From Guadua angustifolia (taxonomy: Eukaryota > Streptophyta > Magnoliopsida > Poales > Poaceae): DNA of 64,000 nt. The position numbers and the translations under genes are program-made. The notes under the pieces were generated by a model, which was not told where the DNA came from, did not search any database, and was given only the letters and a program-made list of their open reading frames with translations. Every line of letters starts with the position of its first letter. The first letter of the stretch is position 1. The stretch covers positions 16,689,791 to 16,753,790 of the forward strand of contig CM070520.1 in the NCBI GenBank assembly GCA_036346375.1. The letters run 5' to 3'. Positions 20,477 to 32,589 of the stretch are shown here, in pieces.

Positions 20477-21816
20477 CACTACTACAAAAAACCTCTTTCT
20501 TATCGGTCTATCACTGTCGGTTCAGCTAGAACCGACAGTGATAACACTTTTACTACCGGTTCATAAGCTAAACCGACAATGATACTATTACAGTCGATTC
20601 TTCTTAAGAATCGGCAATGATAAATTATTATCACTGCCGGTTCTCAACAAGAACCGGCGGTGATAATGGAGGAAGTTTCACTTCCGGTTCAGAATCAAGC
20701 CGGCAATGATAATATTTTTTGAAAAAATCATAACTTTTGCATACGGAGTCAGATGGAGACAAAATCTATATAAAAATTGTAGCTCTCGATGAGATCTACA
20801 ACTTTGTAGTTGACAACTTTTTTATTTAAAGTCATTTAGGCGTCCAAATAATCATTGAAATTTTCGGATATGAAGGGATAAAAGTTGTCAATGATTATTT
20901 GGATGTCTAAATGACTTCAAATAAAAAAGTTGTCAACTACAAAGTTGTAGATCTCATCGAGAGCTATAATTTTTATATAAATTTTGTCTCCATCAGACTC
21001 TGTATGAAAAAGTTATAATTTTTCAAAAATATTACCACTGCTTGTTCGGAATTCGAACCGTCAGTGATACTATTATCACTGCCGGTTCGGAATTGAACCG
21101 GCAGTGATAATATTTTTTGAAAAATCATAACTTTTGCATACGGAGTCGGATGGAGACAAAGTCATGTCTCCATCCGACTCAGTGATCTAAAGATGATTTT
21201 CAATATATATCACCATGCTCAACAGCGAGATAATATTTTTGAAAAATCATAAATTTTGCATACGGGGTCAGATGGCGACAAAATTTATATGAAAATTGTA
21301 GCTCTCGATGAGATCTACAACTTTGTAGTTAACAACTTTTTTATTTAAAGTCATTTAGATGTCCAAATAATCGACAATCGTTGAAACTTTTGGATACGAA
21401 GGGATAAAAGGAACATATATCTTATAGTGGTTGAGAAATGTGTGTTAGGTGAGATGGTAAGGGGAGTCCATGCGAGACAGCAGGTCATGAGTTTGAATCT
21501 TAGCAACCGTATGTGCGTGTATTTCACGCGAAAATCGCGTGACTTGTGACTTTGCGACGCGCGACCGTGCGTAGTAGTGTAAATACAGGTTGGTCCAGGT
21601 GCAAATAAATTTATTTCTGATTTTACCTAGTGATTTTTGGATTTATACTATCACTACCGGTTTGTTTGAGAAACAGCAGTGATAATCTATATCACTGCCG
21701 GTTCTAGAACTGGCAGTGATAGTCTGACTATCACTGCCGACCACGCATTACCGGTTCCAATATTCGACAGTGATGCCAGTTTGGAACCGGCAATGATGTA
21801 GAGTTCTGTAATGGTG
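20477..21816. mobile_element. Non-autonomous CACTA (En/Spm) element, 1340 bp
   Basis: It starts CACTACTACAAAAAACC and ends ...TTCTGTAATGGTG. The 3-bp target duplication cgg flanks it (20474-20476, 21817-21819). Subterminal regions hold many copies of the palindromic motif ATCACTGCCGGTTC...GAACCGGCAGTGAT, as expected for transposase-binding repeats. The inside holds a large inverted repeat and a tRNA-like stretch near 21440-21500. There is no transposase. Confidence 0.92.
20727..21030. repeat. large internal hairpin in CACTA element
   Basis: About 140 bp at 20727-20868 is repeated inverted at about 20887-21030, with a short loop. A third, direct copy begins near 21240 and a short fourth near 21120. 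Transcription through the arms would give long double-stranded RNA. Confidence 0.85.
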
Positions 21817-22510
21817 CGGATTGATTTCTTTCTTTATCTGTCTAGGACTTCTTTTTTCTCCGGTCGAAACAAAATCCTATTGTGTTTATTCTTCTCAATT
21901 TCCTTGATTCGGTTGCTCCTTTCAGTTACATGCATGCAACCATGCATTTACTCCTTGATTTGCTCACCAACACATACAACGCATGCATGCATTCCCTTCC
22001 TTTTCTCTAGTCCATTCAGAGTTTTCTTCTTTTACTCCTTGATTTGCTCACCCACATATATAACGCAGGCACGCAAGGCCTATTTCAAACCGTGCTAGCC
22101 CGAACTACCGTGCCGGGCCGTACCGTCCATCGTGCTCGATTGACAGGCTTGGTATGGGCCGGATAACCGTGCCGTGCCGGCCCGGATAACCGTACCATGC
22201 CGGCCCAACCCATTTAAAACAGTTCCATATCAAGCCGTAGATCGGACTAAATCGGACATACTTTGTGCCAGCTTAAAATATATAGCCCGGTCCAGTACCC
22301 ACCTCTAGGTGAAGGCAACGGACGACTAGATAATCGTGTTGCCATGCATGTTCAGCGGCAACGACACGGACTTGGACACGGAAAGCAACATGATTACGTC
22401 TGACACCTTCAACCGAGCTAGTAGGTGCCCAATTAACTGACACCATCAATATACAACATCAATGGGAGATCACGATGAAATGAATACAATCGAGGTAGCA
22501 AGATGGACCA

Positions 22511-23480
22511 TATATACCATCAGCCGACGGAGACTTTGGTTATGATATATCGAGTTGAAGAACCATGAAAATGCAATACTCATGAAAAATGCTCAACATA
22601 AGCCACTTTGATCCATCACTATATATGGCCGTCCAATTTGGATCATAGGCTTTGGATGCATCGGGAAATTTGGCCCCACATCAAAGATGCATGGTTGAGG
22701 ATAAGTCAACCTCTATAGAATCTATCATGCCGTCTCGACGCTTCTTTACGTGCCGCTTACAATCGATTTGCATGCATGCCTTGGTTGCCAAATCCTACAT
22801 GCGCGCAGGCCAAGCAGAGGTTGGTCTACATGCCAGAGTTTGCAAGGTTGATCGGGCGGTTCATCCATTGTTAATGGTAGTCTTGATGTTGCATATGATT
22901 AATGTGATGTGTGCTTCATCCTCCAAATTGACGCTGAAACCATGCATTATGCGATGTAATCATCTGAAATCAACATTCAAATTGTGTGCACACTACGGAA
23001 ATGTGGCTTTAGTTAAACTTGTTTTCTTGGGAGCAGTTAACAGTGAGATTACTCCACCACTAAGTTCATATGTATACTTGGCTTATTAAGCATATATAGA
23101 TATTTCTTTGCCGCCTACTTATGGCCTTACTAGTAAAGCACAAAGTTGTGATTGTTGAGGTTGTGTGTTCAAAGTCTTACCCTCCTTTCTTTCTATGGGT
23201 TATCATTCTCCCTATTCACAAAAAAGATATATATTCCGTATATGCATGTATTCTCGTTTCTCTCAAACAGAGAAATTTTCTCTATTTCTTCAAGGGGTCT
23301 GTCTACAAGGTAATATTTCACAATATTTCAATCAATTATGGAACAGTGACATATGCAATGCGAGGGCACGACCTTAGAGATAGATGAGCACATTGCCTCA
23401 GTAAGTATATCCGTATACCGTCACTTTTGCTTATTTTCTAATTTCTAGTTGTGACTCGTGAAGAATCCTCGGTGGAGATG
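22511..23480 (+). ncRNA. candidate 21-PHAS precursor, unit C
   Basis: TATATA (22511-22516, context ccatatataccatc) is shared with unit E. The miR2118-type site follows 135 bp later. The donor region is degenerate (gttgaggataagtc). A 145-codon frame starting inside the site region at 22652 is not conserved in other units and is taken as chance. Confidence 0.5.
22646..22667 (+). promoter_or_regulatory. miR2118-type target site, unit C
   Basis: It ends TTGGATGCATCGGGAA and is followed by atttggcc as in units E and G. It has the same GATGCATC core as unit B. The predicted register starts at 22658. Confidence 0.6.
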
Positions 23481-23489
23481 GAACCCTTA

Positions 23490-23608
23490 GGCCTTGTTTG
23501 GGAGGCCCAATCCCGGCCGGGATCCCTGTGGATGGGCCGGGATTTTAGGCTAAAATCTCGACCCATCCACAGGGATCCCGATCGGGATTGGGCCTCCCAA
23601 ACAAGGCC
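23490..23608. mobile_element. Fold-back Tourist-type MITE, 119 bp
   Basis: TTA flanks both sides (23487-23489, 23609-23611). The whole element is a near-perfect inverted repeat: arms of about 55 bp begin GGCCTTGTTTGGGAGGCCCA, and about 10 bp (aggctaaaat) remain as loop. It sits just upstream of unit D's site. Confidence 0.88.
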
Positions 23609-23681
23609 TTAGAAGGTGTCCAACCTAATGCAACTTAATTTGCTACTCAAAACCAATTGTATCGAAATTAATTGTATAGTA

Positions 23682-23703
23682 TCATCTTAAGATGCATCGG
23701 GAA
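23682..23703 (+). promoter_or_regulatory. miR2118-type target site, unit D
   Basis: It ends AAGATGCATCGGGAA, followed by atttgacc. The 5' part is more diverged than in other units. Sequence at 23830-24170 (up to an acceptor-like ttcatctgtag) resembles the second-exon region of units A and F. No clear TATA box lies at the usual distance. Confidence 0.45.
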
Positions 23704-24520
23704 ATTTGACCTATCATTTGCCCATGCATTAAACCCAAAACTGAGTGGTTTCTTTGGAGTAAAAACCATTATTTTTTTCGCTCACTGGTAGTCATCACAA
23801 ATTTGTTTACAATCTCTTATCCCATGCATGCATGTAATAGCAGGGTTGTAATGTCAATTTTATTGCTGTTTGTTCTTTGGTTGGCAGGAAAGAACAAAAA
23901 AGCTTACCCAACATTACTGAATTAGCAGGTTCTTGTTCTTCCCCAAATTTTGTTCATCTGTAGATTAATTCACATGTGGATGTGGTTCCTGGAAGTTGTA
24001 GGCTGCAAGAGAGTGAGGGGAGCAGGAGCAACTTATTGGCAAGCATTTAGGAAGCATCCTCACAAATTTTCTAGATTTCACATCGATGTGCTTATTTTAC
24101 TTTACTTCTTTCTATTCATAGAAATTAACAGTGGTAGATTACTACACAAGTACCATGCAAACCTAATATGATCTGAACATAGTTCTTTGTTCATATCCAT
24201 GTAATTCTTTGTTGTGCTACACTGTTTAACTTTGCTTTTCGTTCCCATGTTTTGTCTAGAGTGCAGATATACATACCTTTTCTACTGTACTGCTACTACA
24301 TTGGTAAACAATACCATAAAACGTTCCCCACCTACTAAAAGAAAGGCGGACTTAATGGTTGTTGAAGACTAAATTAATTACAACTGTATGAGTGTTCTGA
24401 ATTATGGAACAACCATATCAAATGAGAGAGCACAACCTTGAAGATAGATGGTCCATCTCGCTATATTTGTCAACAACCCTAAGACCGAAGAAACATTAAA
24501 TCTAAGAAAAAGTCATTAAG
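23704..24520 (+). ncRNA. body of candidate PHAS unit D
   Basis: It resembles the intron/second-exon parts of other units. The piece at 24235-24360 (ttttgtctagag, ctgctact, cctactaaaag) matches the upstream part of the next unit as seen at 3940-4060 and 33890-33995, so the array boundary lies near 24.2 kb. No gene is seen. Confidence 0.35.
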
Positions 24521-25389
24521 AAATACATACAGACCGCTTATCATAGACGGTTCATAACCGTCTGTGAAATGATATGTATCACAGACGTTATTTTGCATTA
24601 TTATACTTTTCTATTTACTAGCTAGCCTTAGAAAATACTAGCCATGCCCTCTGAAACAAGCAGATTATAGATTACATCTATATTATCACATCCATTTCAG
24701 ACATATACTCAAATTACATATTATTGTGTACTAGCGGGTACTGAAAACTTAAAATCGTGCTTCAACTTCGCCCCATCCTTGCCAGAAGGCCCTCTATAAG
24801 CTTTGTACTCTTTAAACGACCTACGTGATTCCAAACAGTTAGCCTTGGCCATTCTAGAAAAAATGTACACCTTAAACAACCTACAGGAGAGTTATCTATA
24901 GACGAAATATGATTACTTGTTGAGTAATTTTGCGATAGGCTTCAAGCTGTGGCTACTGGTTTATAATGAATCAAGGTACATAACCTAGTTCTTTCTTGGT
25001 TGAATTATAATTAGAACCTAGTAAAACCTATACATGTATGTTGTTATGGTCATTCAACTTAACTTTGAGTTGCGTGTACAATACAAATAAAAGTATAGCA
25101 AGTAGTGCAACACTTACCCTATGTTATAGGGTAAAAGTATGAACTCTTTATCTTTTTGAGCCACCAATGCCTTGTCCATGTATTTATTGGTAATTTTAAA
25201 AAAAATTTATTGTTTGCTTCGGGACTATGTGTGGGTTGAGGAAACCTACCGGTTGTTTGTTCTTTTTTGCTTTATGGATCATGTATCTATATATACAAAA
25301 ATTAAGGAGTCATATATTTATATATGTATATATATGTGTGTATATATGTATATATATATGTCAGTATTACACGAATATAGACTGTGATT

Positions 25390-27370
25390 GCACACAGTTA
25401 CAATGTCCAACATCTTATGAGCGTGATGTCGAGAGCATCGAGGTTGAAGAGATCGAACAAATCCTTAAAGTTGATTGTGAAGAAACCCCTTGCTGACTGG
25501 TTGAACAGATGCTTGTGCTTGAAGTTGATCCAGATACTCGATATACATTGCGGCACTGGCTTGTTGGCATATTCTATGCATCAATCATGCAATCTAAAGC
25601 TTGCCATTGTAAGGTTTTTTAGGCGCTCTCTCTTACTAAAGGCTCTCCTAACTTGTATAGCCAGGTTAATGGGACAATCAGATAATCAAGGGCCTTTGCA
25701 TCGATTTGCTCTTGTCTTGCTTTCTACTAAAGGAGTCTCCACAGGAGACGAGTGGGCACGATCCCACGTAAAGGCCTATGATGCACGAGGTACGGTAGCC
25801 GATTTGGTAGCCTGCTAAGGTGCAGCAGGCGACTCCAGTAGTGCAGGTGACTCCGAGAGTGCAGGTAATTCCGGTGCTGGAGGTTGGGTGTCAAGGAAGA
25901 TATGGCTGTTGGGCCCCTGGATGTATGTGCCAATGGCATCCCGTAGTATCACAATCTCGTTGTTTGTGGGCATCTATAGCATAACGACCTTAAAAATACC
26001 ATGTACACCATCCACACTGACCTTTGTGAAACCTGACACTATCTGGATACCGTGCACCAACACCCCTTGACCAGATGGATACATAAGCCCTTAAGTATCC
26101 TTAAGGAGAACAGAGCCATTAGCAAACCTCACTTGGAGATTGCACCATGTGATCTCCTACATAACGTTACACAATTAGTTAAGACGTCCAACAGCTATAT
26201 CTATAGAGTATTCAAGATATATATATTAGTACCTTAATGTCACATATAGGAAATTTGTCATCGTCTTCATCTGTGTGAGCGATGGATGCACAACTGCTCT
26301 TATGAGTAGTGGGGTTGAACTGTGTACATACATCCAAGGCTTGCATGGCCATCTCTCATAATTATTGATCTTTTCCTTGAGGCTTCTTATCTAACTACTG
26401 AATTCATCTCTCAGCCTTTCCTTAATCTTCTCAACAAGCCGTTTCTCGCGCTCGGTTTTGGCTCTCTTCCTACTCCGGTATTTGTCGAAGTCGTCTAGGA
26501 ATCCGGTTTTTCAGGGAACGAAAACCCCTTTGCTTCGCATGCAACCAGGGTGTTCCTTACTTCTCAAGGCCATTGAGAGTACATATTTCTCCCTGTCTAG
26601 CACAAAAGAGCCATCGAAAGATTGTGTACTCAACGTTACTTATAAGATCTTAATATGCTATTTCACTTATGAAGTTATGGACTAACAAGAAAGTTGATAG
26701 TTCGATATCTTACCAAACGTTCACACACTTTCTCGTCCGTGGGGTTTGTAAAGGACATGGTGCCAAAAGATGTGGCACGTGACCTCGCTCTTAGCCAGTT
26801 TTAAATGCGCTTATCAATGATCGACGCAAATGGCAGGGACGTCTCATCATCTTCCCTCCTCTATTACGTGCTCTTACCCGCTTACCCAGCGGTGCCGAAT
26901 CTGTGGGGGTGAGTGTTTCTTGCCTGGAGGGCCTTATGCACTTCACATTGACGCACGAATTCTTCTATCGTTTTATCTCAACAAATGTTTGCCATACATC
27001 CTCATCAATGAATCCATATTTAGAGAAGGGAGTCCTGTCCTTCTTGACATATTCTGTGATAAGCGTGCTCTTGAAGTTTTTCCACACCTTTCTTGCCCCT
27101 AGAAGGGCATATCGTAGCACTAGGCGCACGAAGTCTTTGGGGATCTCAAACGAGGCAAAAATTTCTATTGGTAGGTTGTTGTGCTCCTCGTCAATCAGCA
27201 ACTTCTAGGCTGGACAGGTGATGGGGACCCATTCCAATCCAACTATCCCACACAATGTTTGGAATGTTGTTGCTGCCTTCCTCGGTTCGGTAGAGGTCCT
27301 TACAAATTGACCACCATGATTGTATATCAGTCCGTGGGCCTTGTATTTGCTCCTCTTGGACCATGAGTCG
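25390..27370 (-). pseudogene. CACTA transposase-related gene (Transposase_24 type), degenerate
   Basis: Minus-strand fragments in order: EIFASFEIPKDFVRLVLRYA, WKNFKSTLITEYVKK, TPFSKYGFIDEDVWQTFVEI, then after a stop VHKALQARNTHPHRFGTAG, RSRATSFGTMSFTNPTDEKV, DDFDKYRSRKRAKTEREKRL, EIVILRDAIGTYIQGPN, and FKDLFDLFNLDALDITLIRC. These are characteristic of the plant Ptta/En-Spm transposase protein and the segment that precedes its Ulp1-like region. Stops and frameshifts are frequent. The TNP2-type transposase was not found. Confidence 0.8.
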
Positions 27371-27386
27371 ATTTTCCTTTTGTCGG

Positions 27387-27570
27387 CTCATCACATCCTT
27401 TCGGCGATGAGGAATGAGAGGATGTCATCTTCTTTTTAGCTATACTGTGTTAAGTATTCAAAGATTAGGCCAGATGATCTCATCACATCCTTTCGGTGAT
27501 GAGAAATGAGAGGATGTCATCTTCTTTTTAGCTATACTGTGTTAGGTATTCAAATATTGGGCTAGATGAT
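27387..27570. repeat. 92-bp tandem duplication
   Basis: Two direct copies start with ctcatcaca at 27387 and 27479 and differ at a few bases. They are inside the CACTA element, just upstream of the transposase pseudogene. Confidence 0.85.
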
Positions 27571-27747
27571 CAAGTTAATTGATTGCTACAATCATGCACA
27601 AAGTCTTATGATTTATTAAATATTATATTGATTATTTAATTCATACTCAATAAAATGATCGTGACCACTAGAGGAGTGGTCTTGACATCTATGGTAGTGG
27701 TCATTTCCAAACCTTAAGCCCTATATCTATTTGTTGTACTCAACTAT

Positions 27748-27779
27748 TTACACACACACACACACACATACACACATGT
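27748..27779. repeat. (CA)n microsatellite
   Basis: A cacaca run with two interruptions, within the CACTA element. Confidence 0.85.
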
Positions 27780-30050
27780 GAAAGCATAAATGCTCATAAT
27801 CAGATATCTAACATGACAGAAATTAACAAAAGCTCAAGTTGATTTAATTGATTGTTCTCAGATGTTAGGCTACCTTAGTTGAAAGGTCTTCTCGCCACTA
27901 GGGACAAGATCATTGACAAATTTATGACAACCTTACCACTTATTTGGAATAGCAATTTTCAATACTTGATAGTTTATTAAACCTAATCAATTGAGAACCT
28001 TAGACCCATATTTATATATTAGAATCAAAATTCAAGAAAGCTTACTTTATTAGCAACCAAAGACCAAGTATAAACAATAAGCAATTTGATCCAGAATATA
28101 TATACGTATTCAACTAAAGCAGACAATTGATCTAATCAAGTATATAACAGCTGAAAATTGAAATTTTGTCACAAATTGTCTCCCTAATGCCCAATCTTCA
28201 TCAAACAATGCCACCCACATGCAAGGTCTCAAATACATCATTGAGCATACAACTCAAGAAACATGAAACCCAATTTCCTCATTGAACAAATGCCTCTCCA
28301 CGTGCAAGGTCACCAAGACAATTAAATTTTTTACCCATTTGTAAGACAATAAAAAGTATAATCAAAATATTTTGATAGATAAAAGCTTAGCAAGATAAAA
28401 TACATGAATAATTAGCATATGAAAAATAGGAAAAAGGAGCTGCCTAAACTTGCTCACATACGAAGTAGCACACAAGATTGTAGCAAAAGCTAGTAATGAA
28501 GACTGCATCAGCAGATGTTATTAACAAAGTTACCATATTGTGGCTGGGTGAAAAACAAATATTGTTGTGACAACAAAATTAACCATATAGTCCAAGAGCA
28601 ACAACAGACACACGTACTATGACTACATGAACAATCATCTACACAGAATACCAAGAAGGATGATCTATATGCATACAGCACTAGTTCCATGATTAGTGGC
28701 TAGTACGCACAATTACAATATTGGTAACACATCCATACACAATATTATTATTGCAGAAGCTATTTATACAATGTAGTCTTACAATTCAAAGTGTATTGTA
28801 GTGGAAAGAAGCAAAAGTCTTGTAGTATGCCCATCTAATCTTCAAGCAACTGACAAGGTATAATCTCTAGAAAGTCGCATCATCAAAATTCTTGTATCCT
28901 GCGGTGAAGTGTTTATCTTCGGGGTCTCATTTTACTTTTCATCTAAAACAGCAAATTAAGTAAGGTTGAGTACTTTCATACTCAGCTAGACTTAAAATGT
29001 ATTTGCAAAATGCAGTAATGCAGGCTATGTCAAAGGAGGCCTCTACAGTTAATTTGCATAAAGCAAATTTGAACTTGAAAATCAAGTAGTAATTTACAAA
29101 CGGAATTTGTAAAAGAAAATTTAATTGATATGAAAATAACAAGTATGTAAAGTATGAAGTACCATCTCACAGTCCTCCGTGACGTGATCTTCAAATCGTC
29201 CATTGTCAACACATGGCACAACAGCTGAAACCAATTCTTGTCAACACATGGCATATAATTGAATCACCTGAGAGATAAACTTTTCAACACATGTTTCCAA
29301 ATCATCCATTTTTGAAAATACTAAAACATCTAACTATGTGATGACTTTACCAAGTGTCCACGACCGCGGGCATGACTTTTTGAAAAGATTTAAACTCTGC
29401 AGAGATGTATAATTTTACCCACAAGACATGACTGACTCTTTATGCAGATCATTAGCATAATTTCTTTGGTGTGCCACAGAGAGCCATGACGTAACCATTA
29501 CATTACATAGATCTAATTTTACATCAGCCTAGTGACGACAAACCCTTACTATGGTGGTATAAAATATTTGTACACACAGTACGACAAATGGTTTCACATC
29601 CCATTGTCTCACTTCTCCCTATAGTAAGGTGTACATCATTGTATCGATAAACATTAGCTCCATAATCACTTTGGTATGGATGTCCCTTCGAACAATCAGT
29701 TCAGAAAGCCCGTACTACTACAGCCTTCCAATATACAAAGCTAGTTTTAAGTAACCTAATAGGTTAAAGCCATCCCATACCAACACTTGTGGTTGTACGA
29801 TTGTCTTGGCTTGATAACAATGCAATATATGGTTTGGTCATTAATCTGACCCGGGCGATAGTCTCCTCCTACACTACGTGCAAGTCACATGCACCTCCGG
29901 CTACTGCCAATAATCGTCTACGTCAAATCATAGTTTTATTTTTATTTTTAACCAAAATATCAACAACCTTTAATAATGTCCAACATCTTTAATTCATAAA
30001 GAATAACATGTCTCTTTATTCATTATTCCATTATTAAATTTTAGCATAAG
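27780..30050. other. CACTA interior without recognisable gene
   Basis: AT-rich sequence. Short frames on both strands show no family resemblance and no conserved motif. Confidence 0.4.
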
Positions 30051-30262
30051 ACCGTCTGTAATAGCTACATGCATTATCACTGATGGTTTATTAATAAAAA
30101 CCATCTGTGATAACGTTGCTAACGGTTTCACTCTAGAACCATCAATGATGTTCCTCGTCACACCTTTCTATTGTAGTGCTTGTTGGTGACCAACTATTGA
30201 ACATAATAAATGGCAATGAGATATCTGAGCTGAGTGAACACGCTGGAGGTAGACGAGGGCCA

Positions 30263-30820
30263 TATATACCATCGGCAACTATGTTAACATTCTAGTTGAA
30301 GAACTCCAATGGAAATGAGAATAGGAAATTGCTCATAAAATGCCCAGCGAAGCCAATTTTGACACTAGAACAATTGGCTATCCAACTCGGATCCTAGGCT
30401 TGAGATGCATCAGGAAATTTGGCCTGCCGTTGGCGAAGCATTGATGAGGGTAACTGAACAACCCGTATCCCACTATGTCATGCTGTGCCATTAATTTTCT
30501 TCACTTGTCGCAAAGCTCGGAGTAAGGTTACCGCTAGCTTAAATCCTCGATGACTTCTTTGATTCGTTAATCTCCACACGCAGGGCAAGAGGAGATCGGC
30601 CTCAAAGCCCCACAGGGCAACGGAAATCGAGAGGCCTTGCCTCTTACCTCATCCGGCTGTACAACAACGGTTAACCCCAATCTCTTCTGCCTCAGACCCT
30701 CAAAATCCATTAGGATATATCCATGCATGGCAAGTTATGGCAGGGAATTATTTTTTCTTTTCCTTTTTTCTAAAGAAATTGCAGGGCATGATGCCAGGAT
30801 GCCATGCTATGCTAGTGTTA
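30263..30820 (+). ncRNA. candidate 21-PHAS precursor, unit E
   Basis: TATATA (30263-30268, ccatatataccatc as in unit C) precedes a site 132 bp downstream. The leader (attctagttgaagaactcca, atggaaatgag) aligns with units B, F and G. A donor-like GTAACT is at 30450-30455. A Tourist MITE interrupts the downstream part at 30822. There is no conserved ORF. Confidence 0.55.
30395..30416 (+). promoter_or_regulatory. miR2118-type target site, unit E
   Basis: It ends TGAGATGCATCAGGAA and is followed by atttggcctgccgttg. The seed-pairing part (GCATCAGGAA) is a perfect complement to common miR2118 members. The predicted register starts at 30407. Confidence 0.65.
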
Positions 30821-30821
30821 A

Positions 30822-31042
30822 GGGTCTGATTGATAGAGTTTTAGATCCCAGTTTCACCTGAGATATGAAACTTGTAGGCTAAAATAAAGTGAATTAAGTT
30901 TATATTTTTGTCTAAAATGTAACCAAGATGATCCATCTAAACACTCTTAATATACTCACAGCTCCAGCTCCACAGATCTGGTGGAGTTAGGAATACCTAG
31001 CTCCACGGATCTGCTGAAGCTGAAGCTCTACCAAACACACCC
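30822..31042. mobile_element. Tourist-type MITE, family 1 copy 2
   Basis: TAA lies on both sides (30819-30821, 31043-31045). It begins GGGTCTGATTGATAGAG, ends CTCTACCAAACACACCC, and matches the copy at 15863-16095. Confidence 0.85.
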
Positions 31043-31045
31043 TAA

Positions 31046-32589
31046 ATATCGTCGAAAAACCTTGCTCCAAATAAAAGTCCGAGAAATTGTCCCATATATC
31101 CATGCATGCATGAAAACTTACTGCAGGGCGTGATTTGATGCCACGCCGTGTTGCCTCGCTTGAAAATGTAAATTTATGAGAACCAGCGATTGCTCATGTT
31201 CTTAATTTGGTTGTTCAATATGCAAGAAGATGGCATGTAAATTTGGCAAGACATGTAAATTCAGCACCAGCTGATTGTATTTGATCTGTAACTTGCTTTG
31301 GTCCGTCAAGACAATATCTGATTCTCTGTAGCCTATTTTCCTCTTCAATTCCAGTATATGTTTCGTTTAATTTCAAAAATGCTAGGCTCGAGTGTGCAAA
31401 ATCCAAAAGCCAAACTAACACAACAAAATAAGTTGAATCTAATGCAATAAACTAACTTGATCACTTCGATTATCTTACCCTTTTTGTTAAAAGAAAAGAT
31501 AAAGCTTCCTTTACTAGCTTTTACCATGTGTGTCCAATATGTAGTCTTATATGACACTTAAAACTTTATTGCAAACATATAGCCTTTAGGTCCCTGGATT
31601 TTTGAACGATATTTTTTTCAAATAAAACATTTTTAAAATAAATTTATAAAAATAATACCTAAAAATATTACAAAAATATATCTCCGTCATCAAATGAAAT
31701 TATGTTTTCAATTCAATTGACAACAGATGTTTGATTTGTCACTGATTGAATTGGTCGTCGGATTATTTTGTCGAGATTCATTTAGTCGATAGTCTGAGAC
31801 TTCTATCGACAACTGAGGTATATCTTTGTAATTTTTTGGGTATATTTTTTGTAAAATCATTGTAACATCCCATAATTCAATAAAAGTGAAATTCAAATAT
31901 GTGAGATGGCTTTGGTTTGCATTTGGAGTTATAGCATTTTCAGGAGTTTCTGGATTTTCAGTATTTAAAGAATTTCTAATGACCTAATTATAGGTTCTGA
32001 AATTCAAGTTCCAAATCTTTAAACACAACAAACTCTAGAAATAATTTATTTAAATCCTAAATACTCCCAATATCACCTCCTAAAAGTTTTAGAAGATTTT
32101 TAATCCATTCAATATTTAAGAAAAAAAACATCAGCTAGGAAAGAAATCAAAGACGCAGCCAGACTTTTATAAAAATTTACACCTACAATATACACGCAAG
32201 ACTTTACTCTTCCCATATGGACTTGACAATGCGCTGAATCTACGTTAGAACAGGCTGATCTCCTAGGTATCCGAGGACAACTCTGCGCCTTTTTGATGCA
32301 TGAGGTCATTAATCTAAAAGGAGAATGCCACTCAAGCTCGCTTGGATGAGTTGCAAATTTGTTAGATACCGTTTGTATTAATTTGTGAAACTTGTGTTGA
32401 ATTTGTCATTTCTAGCTCTCAATTCAATTGGTTTTGTATATATGAATTGATTTTTGAAATGGATGCGTTGTATATTGTATTGTGCGATCAGAGTTGATTT
32501 CTAAAATGAATGTGTTGTATGTTCATATGAGATCCGATCTCATTTCTGAATTGTATGTCATAGTAATGCTTAGTGATGCTCTGTACTAT
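31046..32589. other. No recognised gene
   Basis: AT-rich intergenic sequence. Short ORFs show no family features. An inverted pair of cgatag/ttgtcga motifs around 31740-31810 suggests a small old element, but no ends could be fixed. Confidence 0.35.

Larger units (their letters stand above)
20261..22307. mobile_element. hAT-like element split by a CACTA element
   Basis: The ends TAGAGGTGGGCGTTGTGCC and (reversed) TAGAGGTGGGTACTGGACC are inverted repeats. Flanks ggtgaaga (20253-20260) and ggtgaagg (22308-22315) are an 8-bp duplication with one change. Subterminal CCGTGCCGGCC repeats are plentiful. Without the inserted CACTA (20477-21816) it is about 0.7 kb, non-coding. A direct repeat around ttactccttgatttgctcac occurs twice near 21950 and 22034. 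Confidence 0.85.
24521..30178. mobile_element. Decayed autonomous-type CACTA element, about 5.7 kb
   Basis: The right end is CACTACAATAGAAAGG on the minus strand (ending at 30178). The left end is a mutated terminus (aatacatacagacc) followed by the same subterminal motif (atcatagacggttcataaccg) as the CACTA end at 39047. Both ends carry cgtctgtgat-type inverted motifs. The interior encodes a transposase pseudogene on the minus strand. The exact target duplication is unclear. It separates units D and E. Confidence 0.75.

Noticed and set aside
22652..23089. 145-codon ORF in unit C
   Set aside because: It starts inside the miR2118-type site, is absent from all other units, and has no recognisable domain.
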